From assembly GCA_008501825.1 (NCBI GenBank), contig QQUA01000006.1, positions 661,244-725,243 on the forward strand: a DNA stretch of 64,000 nt, written 5' to 3'. Source of the DNA: Planctomycetota bacterium (GTDB lineage Bacteria > Planctomycetota > UBA1135). A program made the position numbers and the translations under genes. This document shows positions 53,970 through 62,347 of this stretch, one piece after another; the stretch's first letter is position 1, and the number at the start of each line of letters is the position of its first letter. Below the pieces are notes generated by a model that worked only from the letters and a program-made list of their open reading frames with translations, was not told the origin of the DNA and made no database searches.

Positions 53970-55610
53970 CTAAGGCAGGATTGAAACCTCAACCGCTTCG
54001 GAGACTTGCCACGGCGCTTGGCCGGGAGGTTCCACTACCGCAGCGGCGTAAAGACTTCGGCCGATCAAGAAGTTCAGCGCTTGTGGCGGAGCATCCAATA
54101 AGGCGGTCGCCTTAGCTTTGCCGTCCAATTGTCCGGATGTTTGCTGAGTGTAAGGTAAGCTTTGCCCGCTTAAACCCATTTGAAGCAAGGGGCCGTCGCT
54201 CAAAGGAATTTCCAGGAAACCCACTTGGGTTGGCCCGGTGCCCCGAGCGGAAAACAGCAGCCAATATTGGCCTCCCGATTCCCAGTTGCTGAAGTCCAGA
54301 AGGTATTCCACCTGGCCGCCGCTAGCCGCGGAAAGTTGGGTCGGTTGCGCGGACAAAAAAGACCGAAAGTCGAAGTGCAGGGCAGCACCGGTATCCGGGG
54401 TGGAGCCAGTATTTAATCCGGGTGCCGTAACCAGGAAATCCTTGAAGCCGTTTTGGTCCACGTCGCCGATGGCAGCCAAGCGATGTCCCATGGCGGTGTC
54501 GTGTCCTTTGCCGTCGCGATGCCAGAGCTGGGTCCAATCGGCTCCGGAATAAAGCCGGAAAGTGCCGCCGCCGCCATCGGCGCTGGAGGAACCGATCAGC
54601 AAATCGGGGAAGCCATCGCCATTGACGTCGCCGGCGGCGGCCAAAGAAGAACCGAATGCATCCCCGGCCCGGCTTCCCGCCCATTGCTTGAGAAGTTGAT
54701 GGGTGGCGCCGTCAAAGACGTCTACCCGGCCGGCCCCGTTTCCTGCCGGACCTGGCGAACCAGGAGCGCCCACCGCCCATTCCGGCAAACCGTCGCCATT
54801 GATGTCACCCAGGACAGCGACCGCGGCACCGAAAGCTTCTCCAGCCATGGTTCCCTGCAACACCACCGGCGACAAACTGGCATCCAACCAAACAGCGCTT
54901 CCCGCTTGGTCGTAGCCATGGACCTTTTGCAAGGGATAGCCGAGCACCGCCAAAGGATGGGAAGTGCTCATGTCCTCCGCCCGCAAAGCGTCGACCCAAG
55001 TCAAATGTTCCTTGGCTTGATTTCCCAAGATCTGACTGCCCAGAAGTTCCAGGCTGCCGACCAAACGAAAATCGCGGCTTTCCCCAACGATGGCTTCCGA
55101 GGTGCCGTCTCCGTCCCAATCGCCGACGAAGCGAGCGACTTGTCCGAAACGATCCCCGGGGTTTTGTCCGCTCCAACTCTGCAATTCAGAGCCATCCTTG
55201 CCGGAATAAAGGAAAGCTTGGCCGCGCCGGCCGAGGCTGCCCGGGGCGCCGACAATAAAGTCGGCGAAGCCGTCGCCGTTTAGGTCGTTACCGCTGTCGA
55301 CGGCACTGCCGAATTCGGCTCCCGCGGAAGTTCCGACCCACCGGTGCAAACGTCGTCCGTCAGCGGAAAACAGATATAAGGCGCCGGCGTCACTCCAACC
55401 GGAGTGGTCGAAACCTGGTGCCCCGATGGCGACTTCCGGAATGGAATCGCTGTTCAACCAGCCGACCGGTGCGATGCTGACGCCGAAGCGATCCCGGTGT
55501 CCTTCTCCGTTGAATCGGCGCAAGGTATCCCAGCCTCCGCCTTGGGCGATGAGGGGGCTGGCGCTAAGGAGAAACAGTGGGCAGAAAAGGGGCAGAGAAC
55601 GGGGGATCAT
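53970..55610 (-). CDS. Secreted FG-GAP beta-propeller protein
   Basis: 546 residues. I place the start at the ATG at 55610, which gives a normal signal peptide (IPRSLPLFCPLFLLSASPLIAQ). The frame is open further upstream but lacks signal-like features and would overlap the plus-strand glycosyltransferase. Seven FG-GAP units are visible, for example LNSDSIPEVAIGAPG, LNGDGFADFIVGAPG, WDGDGTSEAIVG, INGDGLPEWAVGAPG, VNGDGFPDLLIG and VDQNGFKDFLVTAPG; one blade is degenerate. The last ~125 residues (from QLSAASGGQVEYLLDF) are the same module that ends the FG-GAP protein at 8617-10347. Confidence 0.85.
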   Translation of the reverse strand: MIPRSLPLFCPLFLLSASPLIAQGGGWDTLRRFNGEGHRDRFGVSIAPVGWLNSDSIPEVAIGAPGFDHSGWSDAGALYLFSADGRRLHRWVGTSAGAEFGSAVDSGNDLNGDGFADFIVGAPGSLGRRGQAFLYSGKDGSELQSWSGQNPGDRFGQVARFVGDWDGDGTSEAIVGESRDFRLVGSLELLGSQILGNQAKEHLTWVDALRAEDMSTSHPLAVLGYPLQKVHGYDQAGSAVWLDASLSPVVLQGTMAGEAFGAAVAVLGDINGDGLPEWAVGAPGSPGPAGNGAGRVDVFDGATHQLLKQWAGSRAGDAFGSSLAAAGDVNGDGFPDLLIGSSSADGGGGTFRLYSGADWTQLWHRDGKGHDTAMGHRLAAIGDVDQNGFKDFLVTAPGLNTGSTPDTGAALHFDFRSFLSAQPTQLSAASGGQVEYLLDFSNWESGGQYWLLFSARGTGPTQVGFLEIPLSDGPLLQMGLSGQSLPYTQQTSGQLDGKAKATALLDAPPQALNFLIGRSLYAAAVVEPPGQAPWQVSEAVEVSILP

Positions 55611-55706
55611 GAGGGACAAATGGGGGGGGATGAGGACCCTATCGGTCCGCGGGACAAGACTGAGGGGGTGGCGGAAGGGGAATGCCGCCGGACCTAGAAT
55701 ACGGGA

Positions 55707-56735
55707 ATGGCCGGCGGGACCCTGATTGTCGATACCTCCTTCTTGGGAGACGTGCTGTGTGCCGAGCCCATGGTGCGGGCGGCGGCGAAGCGCTGGCAGG
55801 GCCAACCGGTGGACTTCCTGGCGTCACCGGGAGGCGCTCATATCTTAAGTGGACATCCGGACTTAGGAGATATTCTCGTTTTCGATAAGCGAGGCGCCCA
55901 ACGCGGTGCATTGGGACTTTTGCGGATGGCCAGGGAGCTGAAAAAGCGGGCTTATGTTCGAGCCATTTGCAGTCACCGTTCGTGGCGGAGCGCCGCACTG
56001 TTGCGGCTCGCCGGCATTCCGGAGCGAGTCGGCTTCGACAATGCCTCGGCTTCTTTTTTGTTCACCGAGCGGGTTTCCTATCAGGCGGATCTCCACGAGA
56101 TCGAACGCAATTTGCAACTGCTTGGCGGCGGTTCGTGGCAACGGCCGAGGATGTACCCCGATGCCGGCGAGCGGGAACGAGTCGCCGGCCTTTTGCCCGG
56201 GCGATCTTTCGTGGCCATGGCGCCGGGTTCTTTGTGGGAAACCAAGCGCTGGCCGGCGCAACGCTTTTCGGAACTGGCGGCGGCTCTAAGCGCCAAGGGC
56301 GTGGACGTCGTCCTATTAGGGGGGCCGGAGGATCGGCCGCTCTGTCGCGAGGTGCATCAGCGGGCAAAAGACTTCGGTGCCGAGGAGTCCGCCTTGCACG
56401 ATTTGTGCGGCCAAACCAACTTGCGCGAATCGGCGGCTCTTCTGGAAAAAGCTTTGGCTTTGGTGAGCAACGATTCCGCACCGATGCACTTGGGCGTCGC
56501 CGCCGGCATCCCGGTGATGGCGGTGTATTGCAGCACCGTGCCGGCTTTCGGTTTTGCCCCCAAAGGGGAGCAGGATCGCGTATTTGAAATTTCCGAATTA
56601 GATTGCCGGCCCTGCGGGATTCATGGAAAGCGCCGTTGCCCGGAAGGACATTTTCGCTGCGGTTGGGACATTCAGTTCGAACAGGTGCTGCAGGCGCTTC
56701 AACCGTTCTTGCCGCAAACCTCGTTGCCGGTTTAA
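55707..56735 (+). CDS. waaF: Glycosyltransferase family 9, heptosyltransferase-like
   Basis: 342 residues with GT-B fold signatures of WaaF/ADP-heptose:LPS heptosyltransferase II. The N-terminus LIVDTSFLGDVLCAEPMVRA is the family's start. The C-terminal donor-binding half has VAMAPGSLWETKRWPAQRFSELAAAL, VVLLGGPEDRPLC, DLCGQTNLRESAALLEKALALVSNDSAPMHLGVAAGIPVMAVY, and the 'CRPCGIHGKRRCPEGHFRCGW' cysteine segment seen in many WaaF-like proteins. It would add heptose to the lipopolysaccharide inner core, implying an outer membrane with LPS. It stands alone here, without other LPS genes. Confidence 0.9.
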   Translation: MAGGTLIVDTSFLGDVLCAEPMVRAAAKRWQGQPVDFLASPGGAHILSGHPDLGDILVFDKRGAQRGALGLLRMARELKKRAYVRAICSHRSWRSAALLRLAGIPERVGFDNASASFLFTERVSYQADLHEIERNLQLLGGGSWQRPRMYPDAGERERVAGLLPGRSFVAMAPGSLWETKRWPAQRFSELAAALSAKGVDVVLLGGPEDRPLCREVHQRAKDFGAEESALHDLCGQTNLRESAALLEKALALVSNDSAPMHLGVAAGIPVMAVYCSTVPAFGFAPKGEQDRVFEISELDCRPCGIHGKRRCPEGHFRCGWDIQFEQVLQALQPFLPQTSLPV

Positions 56736-56758
56736 TTTCTTTTTTTTGCGGCAGTGAA

Positions 56759-57313
56759 TTAATTCACCCGCCGCAGCCTCGCCCGCTGAAGCGTGGTGGG
56801 AGTAAAGCTATCGACCGTAGTTTCTCCACCGCCGCTTTGAGTGGTTTGGGTGGGAGCGCTAAGGAGTTCGAAGCAAATGGCCTCATCTTTGGTGCCGAAG
56901 TTGCAGAGGCGCTCGCGAGTGGTGAGCATAGCTCCACCAATTTCAAACCAGGTATAGAGCGTGTCGCCGAGATAGCGGGCTTCCAAGACGATGCCGTTTT
57001 TCTCGTCGATGGCGTAGCGTCCCAGTTCGCGATTGCGGGCGATCAATTCATAGGGGCGGGTTTGGCTGCCGCTCTCGCCTTCGTAACGCAGAGTCCAAAC
57101 GTACCGGCTCGGTTCCGGAGTCGGGGCGATTTCCAGGCTCATGTGGAAGCCCTGGCCGGATTCGCTGCCCTGGAAAACTTGTACCGGCCCCTTCCAAACC
57201 CCGATCCAGTCTTCGGGAAAGCGGGTCTTCGAATGAAGGAAATCGCCGTCCGCCTGCGGCGCCGTGCAGGCGCTAAGAGCGAGGGCGCTGAGAAAGAGGG
57301 CCAGGCGGATCAT
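56759..57313 (-). CDS. Hypothetical lipoprotein
   Basis: 184 residues with a clear lipoprotein signal: MIRLALFLSALALSAC, lipobox LSAC with C16. The mature part is beta-rich (DWIGVWKGPVQVFQGSESGQGFHMSLEIAPTPEPSRYVWTLRYEGESG), lipocalin- or calycin-like by pattern, similar to small planctomycete/bacteroidete lipoproteins that start DWxGxWxG. The function is unknown. It is convergent with the glycosyltransferase and marks the left boundary of the AT-richer island. Confidence 0.75.
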   Translation of the reverse strand: MIRLALFLSALALSACTAPQADGDFLHSKTRFPEDWIGVWKGPVQVFQGSESGQGFHMSLEIAPTPEPSRYVWTLRYEGESGSQTRPYELIARNRELGRYAIDEKNGIVLEARYLGDTLYTWFEIGGAMLTTRERLCNFGTKDEAICFELLSAPTQTTQSGGGETTVDSFTPTTLQRARLRRVN

Positions 57314-57361
57314 GCCGGGAATTGTAATGGAAGAGGGGAGTTGGAATTTGGCGTTTAGCGC

Positions 57362-57838
57362 TCATGAGCGTGCGGCTGGAATAATGTGCTCGCGAAGGAG
57401 TTTAATCCTGATTTCAAGCAACTCCACGTGCTCTTCATCCGCCGGAGCATTTACGGGAAAGACATTTTCGAGGTCGCTTCCTTGTCGAACGGCATTCGTC
57501 CACTCTTCCATTAGATTGGCGTAGGCTTCCAGTGCCTCGGCAGGGGTGGGGGTGCTATCTGTAACGAGATAGGCTGAAGGGAGATCTCCTTCGATCACCC
57601 AGAGCCATTCTTCTTCACCGGTATCCAGTTCGATGTGAAAAAGAAAAATTGCAACGACTCCACCAATTCCGAATCCAAAGTGAGCGCTGAATTCCTTGGC
57701 GAGCCATCGATGAGAACGCAGATAGGATTGCGCGCAGGAAAACATTTCCTTTAGCTCGATGGTTTCGGCCTCTGTTTCTCCTCGCATTTCGGCAAGAGGA
57801 AGACATGAACTTATTATTGATGCTCTATTGTTTCCCAT
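57362..57838 (-). CDS. Hypothetical cytoplasmic protein, immunity-like
   Basis: 158 residues that I cannot name. The core SYLRSHRWLAKEFSAHFGFGIGGVVAIFLFHIELDTGEEEWLWVIEGDLPSAYL, followed by TPAEALEAYANLMEEWTNAVRQGSDLENVFPVN and a C-terminal helix of charged residues (ELLEIRIKLLREHI), looks like a widespread small acidic globular family. Such proteins are often found as orphan immunity genes in polymorphic-toxin islands. The start may instead be an internal Met (MRGETE or MFSCAQ). It is the first of a run of small minus-strand genes. Confidence 0.6.
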   Translation of the reverse strand: MGNNRASIISSCLPLAEMRGETEAETIELKEMFSCAQSYLRSHRWLAKEFSAHFGFGIGGVVAIFLFHIELDTGEEEWLWVIEGDLPSAYLVTDSTPTPAEALEAYANLMEEWTNAVRQGSDLENVFPVNAPADEEHVELLEIRIKLLREHIIPAARS

Positions 57839-57902
57839 TCTGCGTAATTTGAATTCTTTGTCCCGGGTCCTGTTGTAGCCAGTCGGTCTTTTCCGAGAGC
57901 GG

Positions 57903-58166
57903 CTACTCCTCGCTTACCACCCAATTAAATTCCTCGGAAAAATCTTGAAAGCAAGTTTTGCAAATCCAGCAATTTAGATCTTCGGTTGCATATGCAGCAT
58001 TCTCATCCGCTGGATTGGTTGAAATTTTTGCGAAACAAAATTCACAGTGTTCGTGCTCCCACTCCGGACTCTTTGGGGAGTATCTCCTCCAGTTAAGAAA
58101 AGCTCCTCTCAAATAGGCCTCTTGCCCTTTTCTCCTCCAATCTTCCTTTCGTTGGCTGTTGGTCAT
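57903..58166 (-). CDS. Small zinc-ribbon protein
   Basis: 87 residues. Two cysteine pairs make a probable zinc ribbon: EHCEFCFAK and CWICKTCFQDF. The rest (RRKGQEAYLRGAFLNWRRYSPKSPEWEHEHCEFC..YATEDLNCWICKTCFQDFSEEFNWV) follows a pattern I recall from widespread small hypothetical proteins in toxin-immunity and phage-like islands. The molecular role is unknown. Confidence 0.65.
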   Translation of the reverse strand: MTNSQRKEDWRRKGQEAYLRGAFLNWRRYSPKSPEWEHEHCEFCFAKISTNPADENAAYATEDLNCWICKTCFQDFSEEFNWVVSEE

Positions 58167-58251
58167 AGTTCTTCATTCCTTTGCCTTGCGGCCCGAAGGG
58201 GCGATTCGGCACTCGGATCCACATTCCTGATTCTAGGATCGACAGATGTAA

Positions 58252-58614
58252 ATGGCTAACCTTCCATCAGGGATTCGCCGCTCCTTTTCCGTCGCAGGGG
58301 CAGACACGGTGATTAGTTCTCTTTAGGAAGTCGACGATCATGCAACGGCTCAGTTGATGAAGGATTTCTACCCGAATTTGTAGGAGAAAGGCATGGGCCG
58401 TGGGAAAGCCCTGCATCAGGCTAAGTTGCGCATGCTGCGACTTGGCCGCGCTCAGAATGATGGAGATGCAATGCCCAGCGCGTGGGGGGCTTTGTGTCGA
58501 GTGGGGAGTGGCGCTGATCGACTCTGTGTGAGTATTGCGAAGCCAGAATCATTAGGAAGATACAAGCTTGCGATCATCCTTTCCATTGGAACCGAAGTGG
58601 TGGTTCTTGATTAG
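58252..58614 (+). pseudogene. CHAT-domain protease fragment with two in-frame TAG codons
   Basis: The plus frame through 58252-58614 reads ...GIRRSFSVAGADTVISSL-stop-EVDDHATAQLMKDFYPNL-stop-EKGMGRGKALHQAKLRMLRLGRAQNDGDAMPSAWGAL. This is the C-terminal part of a CHAT (caspase-HetF-associated with TPRs) domain. Both stops (58324-58326 and 58381-58383) are TAG at places where CHAT proteins usually have Trp (SSLW.VDD; NLWEKG), so each is explained by one TGG-to-TAG change. The N-terminal part and the catalytic His/Cys region are not found upstream. I read it as a decayed remnant of a caspase-like defence protein. Confidence 0.65.
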
Positions 58615-59084
58615 GTTTGGGATAATTGTGTAAGAGATTGAGCGATTTTCTTGCTCGTCGTTGCAAAGTTGAGCCCACAACCATCTCCTAGGATCAGCAA
58701 ACATCCATGTTGCTCAAAGGCTTTGTTTAATTCTCTAGGAAATGCTTCGCTGAAGTCAGTTGTTTCTGAAGTGGCCGTTGGAAGTCCATTCAGATTTTTG
58801 TGAGGTGGGCTGTCGATGAAGACCCAAACTTCATCGAATCCTGCAAAGAGCTGATCTAACGGAAAGTCCTTTAAGTCTTTCAAGGTGAGGAAGACATTGC
58901 TATTGAGGGTATCGTGATTTACCTTATGAAAAGACAGGATCTTGGAAACCCCAAGGCTGTCGCGGGTGCTATCTATGCAGCGCACAACAAAAATCCATCC
59001 CTCCTCAGGAGATCGAAGGATAAGCTGAAGCGCCTCTGCCAGGTATATGCCTGATAATTTGCCTCGTAAGATGGAGGGTTTCAC
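58611..59084 (-). CDS. Hypothetical protein
   Basis: 157 residues, not recognised. Segments GWIFVVRCIDSTRDSLGVSKILSFHKVNHDTLNSNVFLTLKDLKDFPLDQLFAGFDEVWVFIDSPP suggest a mixed alpha/beta cytoplasmic protein. The C-terminal half has CLLILGDGCGLNFATTSKKIAQSL. Its size, strand and isolation match the immunity-like neighbours. Its stop overlaps the end of the CHAT remnant on the opposite strand. Confidence 0.55.
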   Translation of the reverse strand: MKPSILRGKLSGIYLAEALQLILRSPEEGWIFVVRCIDSTRDSLGVSKILSFHKVNHDTLNSNVFLTLKDLKDFPLDQLFAGFDEVWVFIDSPPHKNLNGLPTATSETTDFSEAFPRELNKAFEQHGCLLILGDGCGLNFATTSKKIAQSLTQLSQT

Positions 59085-59156
59085 TTATTCACTCTCCCGT
59101 TCTGAAAACCGGTCGATCTAAGATCTTGTTCAAGATCGTCGGAGAGGTACTTTCTC

Positions 59157-59360
59157 TTAGAGCATTGAGTCAAGAGTATCCTCCAATGCTTGCCTTACTT
59201 TTTCTGCGCTTTTTCTGTCCAGGAATACTTCTACTTCCCCGTGAGAGCGAAGGAATGTGCAAAGCCCGATAGTTCCATCAACGCATTGGCGAACGATTAC
59301 CCAGGCGTCTTCCTTCGATTCACCATCAAAAAACTTAATCGTAGTCTGCGGATCGCTCAT
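59157..59360 (-). CDS. Small hypothetical protein
   Basis: 67 residues from the ATG at 59360 (MSDPQTTIKFFDGESKEDAWVIVRQ..). The open frame continues upstream to 59561 but would overlap the next gene and its extra sequence looks non-coding. Compact pattern: beta-rich start, then HGEVEVFLDRKSAEKVRQALEDTLDSML helix. Function unknown; possibly a small immunity-type protein. Confidence 0.5.
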   Translation of the reverse strand: MSDPQTTIKFFDGESKEDAWVIVRQCVDGTIGLCTFLRSHGEVEVFLDRKSAEKVRQALEDTLDSML

Positions 59361-59470
59361 TCGTGGGACTTTGGAATCTAGTCTTGTGGGCAAAGGTTTG
59401 GCGAAGGTTTTTGGGGGTTTCCATGCCGACCTGGGGAAATGCTTTGCTTCATACCAGGGCTCTGTGGTCG

Positions 59471-60058
59471 CTAGCACTTCCCGGCCGAGTAGAGGGGATT
59501 CAACAACAATGCCCCACACTTGGGACATCTCGTCATTCCACCCATTGACTGGGGTTGCCAAGAATCATTGCACTTCGGACAAAGGAGCCATCCTCCATTC
59601 AGCGCCTCGGCGGTACCGGCAATTAAAGGGTTCGGGAACTCTAGATCCATGAACTCCTTTCGGCGTCGAAACGTGCGCTGTTCTCGGTCGGCACCGTCCA
59701 AAAGCCGCTCATAGAACATCGGATCCATCGCCCATTCCTCAAACGAGAAGATAACTTTCGATCGCGCCGTGTCCAGTTCTCGACACTGAATAACCCAACA
59801 CTGAGATACGCGGGAATCAACTACCTTGAAGAAGGACGAAAAATAGCCCATCAAATAGAGAGTGCTCGAAAACACCTCGTCGGCCACGAAATAGCGAGCC
59901 CACCCACGGAAGACCTCCACTGCGTAGACGACGTACACTGCGCCGACTTTGAGATCCAAGGAGTGAGTGTCTGTACCGAACCAACTCTTCAGTTCTTGCC
60001 TAAGTTCCGAGCTGGGCTTAACTTCTCGGAGATCGTTGCTAATGCACTTGACGAGCAT
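59471..60058 (-). CDS. Hypothetical protein with C-terminal zinc ribbon
   Basis: 195 residues from the ATG at 60058 (MLVKCISNDLREV..), chosen because GGAAGGT lies 7 bases upstream. An open frame reaches 60166. The central domain contains LKVGAVYVVYAVEVFRGWARYFVADE. The C-terminus carries two CPKC knuckles (LLCPKCNDSWQPQSMGGMTRCPKCGALLLNP), a typical zinc ribbon. MLVKC..N..LT.G..Y.V starts are frequent in small immunity-like proteins. The function is otherwise unknown. Confidence 0.6.
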   Translation of the reverse strand: MLVKCISNDLREVKPSSELRQELKSWFGTDTHSLDLKVGAVYVVYAVEVFRGWARYFVADEVFSSTLYLMGYFSSFFKVVDSRVSQCWVIQCRELDTARSKVIFSFEEWAMDPMFYERLLDGADREQRTFRRRKEFMDLEFPNPLIAGTAEALNGGWLLCPKCNDSWQPQSMGGMTRCPKCGALLLNPLYSAGKC

Positions 60059-60322
60059 TGTCGTTACCTTCCGTTGGAGGTGCCATTTGAAATTGAAATC
60101 CAGAAGAACGCCGGTCGCGGGGCTTTTCATTAGTTTACCAATTACTTCGACAATGGAATGCCCCAACGTTCAGTTGTCATTTGTAAGTTCGCGTGGACGT
60201 GCGACAGTGTTAGGATGAGCCATTGGTTTCGCTGGTCAGGCAAAGCACAGCAAGGCAGGCAGCGAGAGGAGAGGATTTTGGGTTAAAAGTGCTTAGTTTC
60301 GAAAGGAACTACCCTTGTGGGT

Positions 60323-61228
60323 TCAGCGTTTCGTTTCGGGCGCTGCCGCCTTGGCGGCGAGGATTTCGTTCACTTCTTCAGGTGTGTGCGAATAGTGCTT
60401 CTTTTTAAAGAAGCCCGCAGATTTGAGTTTGAGCAGCGAATGAAGGTTGCCATCGAGGACATTAGTGTTCACGAAGCGGAAATCTTCAAGATTCGGCATG
60501 TCGTTGAGGAAAGAAATGGTTGGAATTTCACCGCAGCCGTTAAACCTCACTGCTTGCAAAGATGGCACGGTTCTTACGGCTGAGTGATCGCGGATCCTTT
60601 TGCATCTTTGGCAGTCTAAGGTTTCAAGTTGGCCATTCGCCAACTCCTCGATGGCGGCGATGGACTCGAGCTTAGTCAAGTAAGAAAGTTCAAGTCGATT
60701 CAGCTTGTCAAATCAACCAATTCCATGGATTGAGGTCAAGGGTGATTGGACAATGGCCAAGTCTTTGAGGGATGGCAACTGGGCCTATTCACTCAAGTCC
60801 TTGTTCTTTGGCTTGTATTTGCTTAGATCGAGTATTTGGAGTTTTCGGCAATCCGAGGAGATTCGGATTCCCGGGTGCCACTCGGCTCGAAACTCTTCAA
60901 GGCGAGGGAAGCGAGCGAGATCGAGTGGTTGTCGGTTGTTCACAATCCCAAGGAGTTCCAGGTTGTTCTCAAGAAACTGCAGACCGTCGATATCAATATT
61001 GCTAGCATCGGACAAAGATACTCCACGAATTGAAGGAGAATCTTTAAGGAATCTCAAATCTTGGGCGTGGAATCCGTGATATGGGGAAATCCAAATGCAA
61101 GATAAGTTGTGTTCTTCGAAATACGCCATGCACTCCTCGATGCGATCTGATTCGATCGCAATCGAGACCGGTTCCGGGCCTGAGCTTAGGTAAAAACCCG
61201 ATGGATGACGCGGTGGTGTCCAGTTCAT
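60323..61228 (-). pseudogene. Leucine-rich-repeat protein broken by two in-frame stops
   Basis: One 302-codon frame. The first part (147 residues) has LRR units such as PSIRGVSLSDASNIDIDGLQFLENNLELLGIVNNRQPLDLARFPRLEEFRAEW and KLQILDLSKYKPKNKDLSE. A TAG at 60785-60787 follows, then in the same frame AQLPSLKDLAIVQSPLTSIHGIG, a TGA at 60713-60715, and FDKLNRLELSYLTKLESIAAIEELANGQLETLDCQRC..., continuing LRRs to the natural end. Because the repeat register is kept across both stops, this is one gene with two nonsense codons, not two genes. Such LRR proteins occur as immunity proteins for contact-dependent toxins. Confidence 0.75.
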
Positions 61229-61256
61229 TGCTTGCCTTTTGAGGACGGTGTCGACA

Positions 61257-61727
61257 CTATTTCTTATTCTCCCTTAAGTGCTTCTTGGCCGTACGCAACA
61301 CTTCTTTCGCTTCTTCCCATTCGGGGTTACACTGCAGTGCTTTTTCGGCGTTCAATAGAGCGGATTCCGGATCAAACGCAAGTTGCACATTTGCAAGTAT
61401 GGTGAGAGTATTGTGATCCGGAATTTCCTCGACAACCCGTTGAAAGCAAAAAGCAGCCCTCTCGAATTCTTCGCGACTCTGCATGAGTAAGCCAAGGTGG
61501 CCCCAGGCGTATGGGTTCTTGGGATCCAATTTTAACGCTCTTTTGAATTCCTTTTCAGCGTCCTCCTCTCGAGAGAGATCCAAAAGAAGCTGGCCTTTAT
61601 AGATGATCAAAACTGGGTTTGATGGATCGGCTACAATTGCTTTTTCCATTATTGAAAGAGCGCCTTCCAGGTTGCCGTCCTCTGTACATTTCCGCGCCAT
61701 GCGGATAGCATCTGTCTTCACGATCAT
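61257..61727 (-). CDS. TPR-repeat protein
   Basis: 156 residues made of about four TPRs: ARKCTEDGNLEGALSIMEKAIVADPSNP, IYKGQLLLDLSREEDAEKEFKRALKLDPKNP, AWGHLGLLMQSREEFERAAFCFQRVVEEIPDHN and ANVQLAFDPESALLNAEKALQCNPEWEEAKEVL. No signal peptide, so probably a cytoplasmic protein-binding adaptor. The last residues are Lys-rich. It lies in the run of small minus-strand genes, 28 bases from the LRR pseudogene. Confidence 0.75.
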   Translation of the reverse strand: MIVKTDAIRMARKCTEDGNLEGALSIMEKAIVADPSNPVLIIYKGQLLLDLSREEDAEKEFKRALKLDPKNPYAWGHLGLLMQSREEFERAAFCFQRVVEEIPDHNTLTILANVQLAFDPESALLNAEKALQCNPEWEEAKEVLRTAKKHLRENKK

Positions 61728-61781
61728 TCCTCCATTAAAGTATCTTTGTTAAGCGGAAAATTCGTCAAAGCAAGATGCAAT

Positions 61782-62336
61782 TTAAGTTTTTGGTGGATTA
61801 GGATCCCGAAGTTCGCCAACGGATATCCCTGACTTCAAGGCTGCTTTGGTAAAGCGAGCACAGCCATTAGTCGTTTGGGGAGAAACGTGAAGCAGTGCAT
61901 GAAAAGGAATTGATTTCCTGTTAAATCGCCCATTGTCCTCTATTGACTTTGACCAAGATTTGCCAACTCGATCCATTGTAATTAAGAATAAAGTTAATTC
62001 TTCTGGTATCTCTTCGCAAAGCATTTCCTCGGCGCACTCGACAATGAGAATATAGGAATCTGCCGGCAACCATTCATCAAGGCATTCTAGGCAATCCTCC
62101 AGCGCGTACCAATTTTCGCCAAATCCTTCAAAGAATTGAAAGGCTGCTCCGAATTCGTCCATTAAGGATTGGGTATTCCTCATTTTTGGGCCACGAAGAA
62201 TTCGAACGCAACTTTTAAAGCCCGAGCGAGAATAGAAGTAGGAGGGAATCCATTTTGTCCGCCTGCATTCGCCCTCTCCTGCGCGAATCCAAGGCGGCTC
62301 AACCTCGAAAAGAAAATCTAAGGAAGTTTCATTCAT
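61782..62336 (-). CDS. Barstar-family (ribonuclease inhibitor) protein
   Basis: 184 residues from the ATG at 62336; the frame is open to 62444 but would overlap the upstream gene. The barstar core is clear: CVRILRGPKMRNTQSLMDEFGAAFQFFEGFGENWYALEDCLECLDEWLPADSYILIVE, with the family's FGxNWxALxDCL motif. Barstars inhibit barnase-like RNases by covering the active site. No RNase gene is present in the window, so it is an orphan immunity gene or protects against an external toxin. An additional ~70-residue C-terminal part follows the barstar core. Confidence 0.8.
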   Translation of the reverse strand: MNETSLDFLFEVEPPWIRAGEGECRRTKWIPSYFYSRSGFKSCVRILRGPKMRNTQSLMDEFGAAFQFFEGFGENWYALEDCLECLDEWLPADSYILIVECAEEMLCEEIPEELTLFLITMDRVGKSWSKSIEDNGRFNRKSIPFHALLHVSPQTTNGCARFTKAALKSGISVGELRDPNPPKT

Positions 62337-62347
62337 GCCATCCAGTG

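Noticed and set aside
55611..55805. N-terminal extension of the FG-GAP protein to 55805
   Set aside because: It would place 65 residues before a perfect signal peptide and overlap the start of the glycosyltransferase gene.
49657..61228. Reassignment of TAG to an amino acid
   Set aside because: TAG ends several intact genes of normal length in this window, so only suppression or decay remains plausible.
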